Source: Trichomonas vaginalis G3 | Taxonomy: Eukaryota; Parabasalia; Trichomonadida; Trichomonadidae | Direction: 5' to 3' | DNA length: 64,000 nt | Assembly: GCF_026262505.1 (NCBI RefSeq) | Contig: NC_067204.1 | Coordinates: 11,178,522 to 11,242,521, forward strand | Part shown: piece after piece, positions 17,875 to 25,238 of the stretch | Numbering within the stretch: the first letter of the stretch is position 1 | Layout of the letters: each line of letters opens with the position of its first letter | Notes under the pieces: model-generated | What the model was told of the DNA's origin: nothing | The model's input: the letters and a program-made list of their open reading frames with translations, nothing else | The model's database searches: none | Translations under genes and position numbers: made by a program

Positions 17875-18832
17875 ATGACGAATCCAAACAAGGACCCCTA
17901 TGTTTCTAAAGCGACAAAGAAAGCACTCATGATAAAAATCTTTAGTTCAACACCAAATGCTTGGTTTATGGATATCTTGGAAAACATTCCGAGGTATAGA
18001 GAAGATGGACCTCCATACTGGCTAATATTTGTCGGTCAAAACACAAGATACTGTGAAGCCATACCATTACAGTCCAAAAATATTTTAGATGTGAAAACTG
18101 CTTTGACAATATTCGTTGACAAATACCATCCAACTAAACTGACATCTGACTGTGAAAGTTCTTTCAAATCAGACGATATTAAAAACTATCTGCGTTCAAA
18201 AAATGTAAACCAATATTTCATTGTCGACCAAAACCATTCTGCTCTTGGTGTCATTGACAGTTGTATAAAAATCTTAAGAGACTTAAACCAACCACAAGGT
18301 GGTGAAGCAAATGAAATGTCATATGATGAAATATAGACATTTCTCCATGGCAAAGATGAGACAAGTTTTAAATATTTACAATACCCGTAAACAAAAAGGT
18401 TTGGGAAACCACTCCCCCGAAGAAATGAAAAACAACCCCGACTTAGAGAAAGACTATATATTTAATAGTTTAGTCAAAAGAGACAAACAAGAAAGAATGC
18501 CAGGCTTCAAACTTAAGAAAGGTGACAAAGTAAAAATAGAAATACCTAAACGCGACCCATATGAAAATACTATTGACTATGACAACAATGGGAACTCGAC
18601 AGGTACTCGCATTCGTGTTCGTAAAAATAGAAGAAAGTATACAAGAGAATATTATGAAGTTTTAGGCAAACATGGCAAAATGTACAGACTGCAAGCAGAA
18701 GATAAAACTACTATTGTCAGACCTCGTTTCAAACTTGTCAAAGTTCAAGGTGGTATACTTTCAAAGACAGTTCCTAACAAATATAAGACAACTCCAGACG
18801 AATATGCTAAAGAAGTTGAAAATGACGACTAA
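17875..18832 (+). pseudogene. Maverick 1 retroviral-type (rve) integrase, about one break
   Basis: The gene starts MTNPNKDPYVSKATKKALMI. An RNase-H-fold core is visible: WFMDILENIPRY, then YWLIFVGQNTRYCEAIPL, LTSDCESSF, and DQNHSALGVIDSCIKILRDL. This is followed by the C-terminal helix with IYNTRKQKGLGNHSPEEM and a chromo-like/SH3-like region (FKLKKGDKVKIEIPKRD). Polinton integrases insert the element with a 5-6 bp target duplication. It appears to have one break. The related gene in Maverick 2 is at about 45880-46800. Confidence 0.75.
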
Positions 18833-20104
18833 GCAATTCTATACCATGCGTAAACTGTCATGTAAGGTGGCATGTAGTCTTTACTTTGTCCCGTTGTTTG
18901 TGTATATCCTGTAACGCGATGTGTATGGTTTCCATCTCCCTGAGTGTCACTCCAGTAACAATTTATAGCAAACTGAACGTCGTCTTTAACATCATATCCT
19001 TTACCTTTTTTCAAGGCGTGCCAATCCCAAAATTTATGCTTATGCCAACCTGCTTGAGATGTACTTAAATCTACGTAGTGACTGTGTGCAGGTAAATTTT
19101 CACCTGAAATCGTTTTACTTCCACCTGTTTCCTTTGAAGAGTTTGCACAATACAAAAACCTGTCGACTATTTGAGTCCAAGTTCCAAAACCCAGAACACT
19201 GTTTCTGGTCTGGTAGAGTTCATTGACGTATAAATAGAGCCTATAGGATATACTGTTTGAAGTATTTCTGTCTTTAACGTTTGAAGCTCTGTTTTGTCAG
19301 CTTTTTTATCTAACTCATCGTTAACATATGTTTTGTCAGCTTTTTTATCATATAAATCTTGAGCAGTGAATTTAACTTTGTTTTCATCCTCCATGACATA
19401 GACATTTCTACATCTAATGTATCTCATCGTTGTTATGTCTTCTTCCGATGTTAAACCTTGTGGAAAGTTAGGAGGTTTCCAATTTAATACATCCCACCAG
19501 TTTCTTCAACCGTTCCTTCAATATTTTCTATACCAACAGTTGCGAAGAAATCGTGTGTATGTCCAACGTCACTTTTCCTGTTTAAGGTTTCTTGTAAGTT
19601 TGTAATATCAGATATGGTATGTGTATGAGTCTTTTTAGAATATTCTTTGTCAGCTCTTGTCACTTCACTTGACATTTTATTGTCAACATATGTTTTATCT
19701 GCTTTGTCATCTAACATTGCTGGTAGTTCATCTACGTCATAGATGTTATGTGTATGATGTTTTTGTGGGTATGTTCTATCTGTCCATGCGAGAATATAGT
19801 CTCTTGTTGCATCTACATATTCTTTGTCAGCTTTGTTGTCAATATCTGCTTTCAAAAGAAGTTCATTTATAGGTTTCTCGTTTAAAGTTCCTTTTGTTGG
19901 ATTTATACAGACAGTATGGTTCTTATTGTCTTGAAACAGAAACTCATCTGTCATTGGGTTTAATGTCAGTTTTAAGTTTCCTTCTTTCAATGACTCAGAT
20001 ATCTTAGAATAGTTTGAAAAGTTTGTTGTGTTCTTATTTAGAGCTTGCATAATGAGTTGTCGGTTGTGTTGTATTTCTCTCATAGACGCTGTTTCATTTG
20101 ACAT
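18829..20104 (-). pseudogene. Maverick 1 phage-like tail-fibre protein with collar domain, about two breaks
   Basis: The minus-strand gene starts MSNETASMREIQHNRQLIM. The stalk has repeated DKADKTYVDN and KxxxTHTI / GHTH motifs as in phage fibres. The C-terminal domain shows YPIGSIYTSMNSTRPE, GENLPAHSHYVD, GDGNHTHRVTG and the final MPPYMTVYAWYRIA, which are hallmarks of the phage tail-collar (gp12/gp10-like) domain. It has about two breaks. In phages this domain binds the host surface. In a eukaryotic virus-like element it suggests an attachment fibre. It converges on the integrase with a 4-base overlap. Confidence 0.75.
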
Positions 20105-20122
20105 TTTTATTCTAGATAAAAT

Positions 20123-20971
20123 ATGCTTCCAATAGAAAAAAAAAAATCAAGAGTTGCTACAACTAAACCATTAGATGAACTTTTTACTAATGTCGGTCAA
20201 AAGTTTGAGACAGAGACCGTAAAGCATGAAGGCTATCGTTTTGACTACCCGTTAAGATGGTTAAGAGACCCATCTGTCACAAAAGCTATTGGCTTTCGTA
20301 GAATGAAGTTTGTGTCTGTAGAAGATAAAAGTTTTCCATTTATTGTAAGGTTTCATATAGATTATATATCTGAAGGGAAACGAAAAATGTGGGAAGAAAT
20401 TGAGCTAATACAAGTTGACCTTTCATCTTCTCTACAGACTGCGTTAAAAAATATAGAAGATAAAATAAATTCATGTTATGCAAAATATGCTGATGAATAT
20501 GCAAATACCGAGAGCACACTTTATGTGAGAATTGTATATGACAAACAAAATTCACAAGTGTCATTTCAAATCTACGAAGACAATCCAAAGAAAGACGAAC
20601 AAATATATACAGAATTCACTGCAATGTCATGGTATTATTTGCAAAGAATGTTAAATCAGAAAGTCGAACTTCCTTTAGCAAATATTTACAGTCGATATGC
20701 AAGAGATGAACCATATTTATTTAAAGATGTTTTCGACCCAGCTGCTATTATTGTTCATGCTTCATTTTCTGGCGCTCAAAACTCTTTCTTATGCTTGGCA
20801 AATGACTTTTACGAAAAACCTACAAAGCTATATGAACCACCAAGTGGAAGTATTTCAGACTTTCAAGTATGGTTTACTACAGATGGAAGAAAGAGAATAA
20901 TTCCATTATACCATGCGTTTTACTTAGAACTTAGTTTCATATACAACTACTATCGAACGGTAAAAATATAA
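20123..20971 (+). CDS. Maverick 1 structural-type protein B, 282 aa
   Basis: A complete frame starting MLPIEKKKSRVATTKPLDEL. It is beta-rich and without membrane spans. Its motifs FDYPLRWLRDP, FLCLANDFYEKPTKLY and VWFTTDGRKRIIPLYHAFYL match those of the paralogue at 10161-11041. It is divergent from the fibre gene by 18 bases. The position beside a fibre gene fits a fibre-holding (penton-like) capsid protein, but this is inference. It looks whole. Confidence 0.6.
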   Translation: MLPIEKKKSRVATTKPLDELFTNVGQKFETETVKHEGYRFDYPLRWLRDPSVTKAIGFRRMKFVSVEDKSFPFIVRFHIDYISEGKRKMWEEIELIQVDLSSSLQTALKNIEDKINSCYAKYADEYANTESTLYVRIVYDKQNSQVSFQIYEDNPKKDEQIYTEFTAMSWYYLQRMLNQKVELPLANIYSRYARDEPYLFKDVFDPAAIIVHASFSGAQNSFLCLANDFYEKPTKLYEPPSGSISDFQVWFTTDGRKRIIPLYHAFYLELSFIYNYYRTVKI

Positions 20972-20975
20972 TTTT

Positions 20976-21218
20976 TTAATACGGTTGAGGTGTTGGATTT
21001 GGTTGCCAACTAGACTGTGGTGCAGGTTCAGGCTGTTGTATAACAGGAGCTTGTTCTTCTGGTTCAGGGTCTTTAGGTATAATACCAACAAACTGACCTA
21101 CCCTTTTACCAATATTTTTGACTCCGTTCCAAATTCCTCTTCCTACGGTTTTTATTCCATTCCATATACCTCTTCCAACATTTCGAAAGAAGTTTCCAAT
21201 ACTACTGAAGAAACCCAT
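20976..21218 (-). CDS. Maverick 1 80-aa cationic amphipathic protein
   Basis: The first 45 residues form a repeat built on GRGIWNGIKTV (seen twice) after MGFFSSIGNFFRNV; Gly, Trp and Lys/Arg alternate as in membrane-active amphipathic helices. The rest is a Pro/Gln/Glu tail (EPEEQAPVIQQPEPAPQ). It could serve as a membrane-lytic minor virion protein like adenovirus pVI; that is a composition-based guess. It looks whole and ends 4 bases from the convergent structural gene. Confidence 0.55.
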   Translation of the reverse strand: MGFFSSIGNFFRNVGRGIWNGIKTVGRGIWNGVKNIGKRVGQFVGIIPKDPEPEEQAPVIQQPEPAPQSSWQPNPTPQPY

Positions 21219-21236
21219 TTTACTATATGTAAAAAT

Positions 21237-21599
21237 CTAATGTCCGCCTAGTCTCTTACGTTTCCTGTTGAGTTCCATAGCATTCTTTAACTGGAGCTCA
21301 TACATTCTGTTTCTCCTCTGGTAGAAAACATATTCTGGGTCAACTCCTGTGTTCGCGTCATCTGCATAAAGTTGTTTATATCCCACTTCAGGGTTTGTAT
21401 AAAACTCTTTCCATCTCATATTTGCATACCATGGTGGCAAACCTAACGCAGCGTCATTTGACATGGCAGTTTGCATTTGTACATCTGTTGGCACTTGACC
21501 ATAGTTTGCCATTGCAGTTTGTATTCTAACTTCATTTGGAATATTCTCTGGGTTTGGTTGTCCAGGTTGCTGTGCATTCGCTAAGTTCTGTGCGTCCAT
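21237..21599 (-). CDS. Maverick 1 120-aa protein with internal repeat
   Basis: The protein starts MDAQNLANAQQPGQPNPENI. A repeated unit of the form VxxQTAMxN occurs twice (VRIQTAMAN, VQMQTAMSN), and the end is basic (ELNRKRKRLGGH), like a nuclear localisation signal. No family is recognised. It sits in a run of minus-strand small genes with a TTTTTA leader before each ATG. It looks whole. Confidence 0.5.
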   Translation of the reverse strand: MDAQNLANAQQPGQPNPENIPNEVRIQTAMANYGQVPTDVQMQTAMSNDAALGLPPWYANMRWKEFYTNPEVGYKQLYADDANTGVDPEYVFYQRRNRMYELQLKNAMELNRKRKRLGGH

Positions 21600-21622
21600 T
21601 TAATATTAGATAAAAATATCTC

Positions 21623-21754
21623 TTACGAGTACATATACTGAACATTTGCAGGCATTGGTTCATCTTCATATTCTCTATATCTTTCTGCCACGTCAAATAA
21701 GTAAATGACACAATGGAAAAAACCTAAAACAAGTAGTCCTATTTCAAACCACAT
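21623..21754 (-). CDS. Maverick 1 43-aa single-span membrane protein
   Basis: A short gene, MWFEIGLLVLGFFHCVIYLF followed by DVAERYREYEDEP and a stop. There is one hydrophobic helix at residues 2-20 and an acidic polar tail. It is preceded by AATTTTACTAGTAAGTAA, the same leader type as its neighbours, and overlaps the 3' end of the methylase gene by 16 bases. No family recognised. Confidence 0.5.
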   Translation of the reverse strand: MWFEIGLLVLGFFHCVIYLFDVAERYREYEDEPMPANVQYMYS

Positions 21755-22557
21755 TTACTTACTAGTAAAATTTCTTTGTTATGACACTTTCTCCAGTTTA
21801 TAGGACCTCTCTCATATTCTATCTTATCGTATCTAAACTCATAGTCATGTATGTCCTCTAACCATCTCATGACACTTTCCAAACCACTTTTATCGGATGT
21901 AAAGTAAAAGCATGGATGGTTATGTAAAACGTCTAAAGTTTCTAAAGAGTCTCTCAAAGTCCAGTCTACTTGGTATTGAAAATCCCATGTGTTATAGAAC
22001 GGCGGGTCCACTATAAAGAAAACATTTTCCTTGTCTTTATATTTTTCATACAAATCTGTCCAATGACATCTCACAAACTCTATACCCTCAATATATTTTT
22101 CTATGTCCTCTTTGAAAACATTTGTATAGTTAAGATATAAAACTTTTGACATAAGTGTTTCAATGTCATGAACTCTTATAGCACCACTATATAATAGTCT
22201 AGCAGATATACTATCCCAGTCTATATATTCTGCTTTTTTCAAAATCTCTCTCACAATATTTTTCTTATCTAATGGTATACGTTCCATCTTACCTATAGGT
22301 ATCTTTTCTTTTAACTCTTTCAATATATTGTTTGTGTCTGGAATATGTTTGAGACGGTTCATATAGTTGTCGAAGTCATTGCATATAATCTTTGAGTCAG
22401 GAAATACGGTATGACATAAATGGGATATATAGAAACTTCCACCGAACAAATCTACAAATGTTAGACCATTCGGTAGTTTCTTAAGTTCTCTCAATAGAAT
22501 ATCTTTACATTTACTCTTATTTCCAAAGAACGGTAACGGTGGTTTTGTAAAATTCAT
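21739..22557 (-). CDS. Maverick 1 Dam-type DNA adenine-N6 methyltransferase
   Basis: A 272-aa protein starts MNFTKPPLPFFGNKSKCKDI. It has the Dam-family order: PFFGNKSK (N-terminal AdoMet-binding motif), FVDLFGGSFYISHL (FxGxG-like motif I), ICNDFD, and the catalytic DPPFYNTW. The length is normal for Dam (260-280 residues). It would transfer a methyl group from AdoMet to adenine in a short site. Phages and some Polinton-like elements carry such genes, for self-marking or protection. It looks whole. Confidence 0.75.
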   Translation of the reverse strand: MNFTKPPLPFFGNKSKCKDILLRELKKLPNGLTFVDLFGGSFYISHLCHTVFPDSKIICNDFDNYMNRLKHIPDTNNILKELKEKIPIGKMERIPLDKKNIVREILKKAEYIDWDSISARLLYSGAIRVHDIETLMSKVLYLNYTNVFKEDIEKYIEGIEFVRCHWTDLYEKYKDKENVFFIVDPPFYNTWDFQYQVDWTLRDSLETLDVLHNHPCFYFTSDKSGLESVMRWLEDIHDYEFRYDKIEYERGPINWRKCHNKEILLVSKCGLK

Positions 22558-22654
22558 TTATATATAATAATAAAAATGTTTTTCCCTGAAAAGTGACAGA
22601 AAAGTGACAAAACATGAAAACATATATAATTTGTGAAAAGCGACACATTATATA

Positions 22655-22759
22655 ATGTTTTCGACCCAGAAGAAGGCTTCTTCCCAGAAGCAATGGAGGA
22701 AGAAGAAGAGTCCTCCGAATAAAAACTTCATTTATACTAAACATCAACATCAGGGCTAG
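22655..22759 (+). CDS. Maverick 1 34-aa basic peptide (possible)
   Basis: The short frame MFSTQKKASSQKQWRKKKSP continues to a stop at 22757-22759. It is very Lys/Ser/Gln-rich, as small DNA-binding core peptides of viruses are. TATATAATG precedes it. The support is composition and position only. Confidence 0.3.
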   Translation: MFSTQKKASSQKQWRKKKSPPNKNFIYTKHQHQG

Positions 22760-22760
22760 A

Positions 22761-22775
22761 AGGCACGAAGTGCCT
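22761..22775. repeat. Short hairpin before the T run
   Basis: AGGCAC-GAA-GTGCCT is a perfect 6-bp stem directly after the basic peptide frame. It could be a terminator or another of the small palindromic elements in this Maverick. Confidence 0.4.
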
Positions 22776-22790
22776 GGAAGCCCCACTACC

Positions 22791-22817
22791 TTTTTTTTTT
22801 TTTTTTTTTTTTTTTTT
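22791..22817. other. 27-T run at the Maverick/unit junction
   Basis: A pure run of 27 T lies exactly between Maverick 1 sequence and the 7.63-kb unit. The corresponding place in the other unit copies has AATATATTTTTCT instead. It marks a join that is either a real rearrangement or an assembly fill. Confidence 0.7.
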
Positions 22818-23098
22818 GCTCTGATTTACATTTCCGTGTTTATGAATTTTTGTTCGAAATTTTTCGTATGCAATCTTGCATTAAAACTAAGTTTGTGATC
22901 TGCGACGATAGACCTCCTTTAATAATTTTTGCCGAATTTTTGGTGTCGATCTCGCGTCGAAATGCGAGGTTTTGTCCGATCAAACTGCGAAAAATGGCCA
23001 AAATTTGAGAGATAATTACAGGCGATGCCGGAGATAATGACTTAATTGAGCAAATTCAAGCACGTACAACAGAGCAAATCAACCAAGTACACACAACA

Positions 23099-24514
23099 AT
23101 GGCCGATTTACTTAACAACAGACTCGCTTCTCTACAAAAAGCTCTTGATATTGCGCTCATGCACACAACATCAGATAATGCACCAAAACTCAACGAAGTT
23201 TGGGCAGTTACATCTCAAAACAGAGCTGCTCTCGTCAATGCAATGACAGAACAATCACTTTTATCAAGAAGAGTCGATGTTTTGCAGCAATTAATTGATA
23301 ATTTGCAGCAAAATCCATCAAATCCTGAATCTCCGAACCGTCCAATGCTTTCAAGCATCATGGCACATCAAACAGCAGCAACACGTGCAGGAATGTTGAT
23401 TCCGTTAGACAACGACATTCGTGCAAAAGAACATCAAAAACTAGAAAAAACAGTTGACCATCTTGGCGGCCAAATCGATGCTGCTCTTCAAGATATCCTT
23501 CGAATCAAGAACGCCGTCAACAGGAATGAGAAAGATGTTAGAGATGTCGTACTCGCAATCATCGATGAATTCAAATTGATCAGAACAAACGCGAGTGGTT
23601 TAGAACATCTTCCTCCACTTAATTTGGCAACATGTGTCCCCAGTTTCTTCAATAATCCAAGCTTCACATTTGCACGTGTTGGTGGTGACGATGAATCACC
23701 AGATGAATCTGATAGATCTAGCTCTCTTCCAACAGGATCAGGCACATCAACACTTGAAAGAATGAGACTTGGAAGAAGAGGAAGATACAGAGAAGACAGC
23801 GAAAACGAAGACATGATCAGTGGCGAAATTTCAGAAGATGACATTGGCATAAAGAAGAAACAGTCAACAACGTTCTTCAAGACTAAAAAGATCTCTGGAT
23901 TGATGCATATAATTTCTCGACAGCCTAACTATAACTCTCCACCTCCAAAGCTTGATATTGATGACAAGAAATCAGTGAAAAACGATGACAAAAAATCAGT
24001 TAAAAGTGAAAGTGAAAATGATAACATTTCAACACAAGTTTCAGGTAATATTTTGTATGTTGGGAATACGTCTAAATCGCAGCCAGAGCAGACAGTTGTC
24101 CATGTAATTGAAAAGGAAACATCGGAACAGTTGAAAGGACAAATGGAACTTTTCATCAAAAACAAAAATGAACTTATGTCAGCTGTTGAAAGAAAAGTTG
24201 ATCGCGATTTTGTTGAGAAAGTATTTAACAAGTTCAGAGTTATCATCAACGGATTGAATGAACGAGTGAAAGAGCTTGCATCGTCTATGGATAAATTCGC
24301 CACTCAAAAGGACGTTCAGACAGTTGCCGAAGTTTTGTCACAGACAGCAGCGATGGTCGAAAAATCATCTACAAAACAAGGCAAACTTCCTGTTTCTAAC
24401 TTCGGCGGAAGTGGAGATTTCGTCTATGGTGATGATGGTTCTGCATTTGTTAAAGAAACTAAGAAAGAATCATCTGAATTACCTCTTCTTCAGAAATCAA
24501 ATAACAACAGATAA
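23099..24514 (+). CDS. 471-aa coiled-coil protein, DUF4795/QRICH2-like candidate (copy II)
   Basis: The protein is the same as that at 2070-3485 along its whole length. The frame is open upstream to 23009 (after a TGA at 23006-23008) and encodes GDAGDNDLIEQIQARTTEQ before the ATG, which looks like a continuation of the same coiled coil. The annotated ATG could therefore be internal to an older, longer gene. No intron with a clear trichomonad 3' motif was found. Uninterrupted. Confidence 0.7.
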   Translation: MADLLNNRLASLQKALDIALMHTTSDNAPKLNEVWAVTSQNRAALVNAMTEQSLLSRRVDVLQQLIDNLQQNPSNPESPNRPMLSSIMAHQTAATRAGMLIPLDNDIRAKEHQKLEKTVDHLGGQIDAALQDILRIKNAVNRNEKDVRDVVLAIIDEFKLIRTNASGLEHLPPLNLATCVPSFFNNPSFTFARVGGDDESPDESDRSSSLPTGSGTSTLERMRLGRRGRYREDSENEDMISGEISEDDIGIKKKQSTTFFKTKKISGLMHIISRQPNYNSPPPKLDIDDKKSVKNDDKKSVKSESENDNISTQVSGNILYVGNTSKSQPEQTVVHVIEKETSEQLKGQMELFIKNKNELMSAVERKVDRDFVEKVFNKFRVIINGLNERVKELASSMDKFATQKDVQTVAEVLSQTAAMVEKSSTKQGKLPVSNFGGSGDFVYGDDGSAFVKETKKESSELPLLQKSNNNR

Positions 24515-24748
24515 TTATTATTGTTTTTGTTTTTATTATTTATATTTCTATGTATTTTTATTATAAAAATTTTTTATATTTATCTGAAGAATACTATCTT
24601 GTAGTATTCTATTCTTATCTTCTATTGTTTTAATTGATTGAAACTATAAATTGAAATCATGTTTTCAACAAGAGAAATGTCAGTTTTTTGTTAAACACAT
24701 TTGATTATTCAGATATAAGAGTTAAAGTGTCCAAATGAGAAATTTTCG

Positions 24749-24783
24749 AAAAAGTGACATCGCTGTAGGCGATGTCACTTTTT
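24749..24783. terminator. Conserved 15-bp perfect hairpin 2 (copy II)
   Basis: AAAAAGTGACATCGC pairs with GCGATGTCACTTTTT around TGTAG. It is about 235 bases past the stop of the coiled-coil gene. Confidence 0.5.
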
Positions 24784-25018
24784 CTTATGCTTGAACCTCA
24801 CCTTATATTTCAATATAATTAAATATTAGAAAACGAATTCTCATTTCAAATTCTAGACCTTTTTAAAAATAATGTAAACTAAACAAAAATTCTATGATAA
24901 AAAAATACCCATCAGATGTCCATTTTTTATTATTTTTTTTAATACCCAGAACAATTTGAAGTGATTAGTATTAAAATATATATATATCATTTAACTTAAC
25001 GATAAAATAAATCATCTT

Positions 25019-25056
25019 AATGAGGAAGGTGTGGAAACACCGTCTTTCTCCTCATT
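25019..25056. terminator. Conserved nested hairpin 1 (copy II)
   Basis: AATGAGGA / TCCTCATT outer arms with inner GGTGT / ACACC, about 180 bases past the stop of the membrane-protein gene on the minus strand. Confidence 0.45.
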
Positions 25057-25238
25057 GATGAAAGATTTTGGACAGTGCTTTTCCAAGGAGAAACGGCAAT
25101 TTTGGAACATCTATAAAAGAAACACTTGAATCTCCTACTAAAGATTGCAAAATATGCGTTAGAAAATAGGATATACAACTGCAGAAAAGAAACAGAGTAC
25201 ATTTATTGTTTTAACAAACAAAAGAATAATTTCATCAA

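Larger units (their letters stand above)
8594..22790. mobile_element. Maverick/Polinton element 1 (broken, right end not seen)
   Basis: This is a virus-like DNA transposon of the Polinton/Maverick class, inserted into a mariner. The left end starts 5'-AGTATCCCTAAG, and the AG start is typical of the class. Parts present include the A32/FtsK-type packaging ATPase, a retroviral-type integrase, the first part of a protein-primed DNA polymerase B, structural-type proteins, tail-collar proteins and a Dam methylase. A major capsid gene was not recognised. Genes are tightly packed on both strands. The element holds a 100-N gap and several broken genes (roughly ten breaks in all). The right end stops at a T run without a matching terminal repeat. 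Low divergence of its open genes suggests a young copy. Confidence 0.85.
24515..25238. other. Intergenic region between convergent genes (copy II)
   Basis: AT-rich spacer with the two conserved hairpins and no supported gene; same content as 1344-2069 and 32140-32865. Confidence 0.6.

Noticed and set aside
22595-22650. Three AAAAGTGACA-like repeats as replication iterons
   Set aside because: Only two to three imperfect copies in AT-rich DNA near the end of a broken element; too weak to list.
22791-22817. The T run as the poly(A) tail of a retroelement
   Set aside because: No reverse transcriptase, no target duplication, and the sequence on both sides belongs to a Maverick and a tandem unit.
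22868-23023. A possible intron (GTATGC to TTACAG) before the coiled-coil ATG
   Set aside because: The phases of the flanking frames do not fit and the trichomonad 3' intron consensus is absent.
23046-23246. 66-codon frame starting in front of the coiled-coil gene
   Set aside because: It overlaps the coiled-coil gene in another frame and has no independent support.
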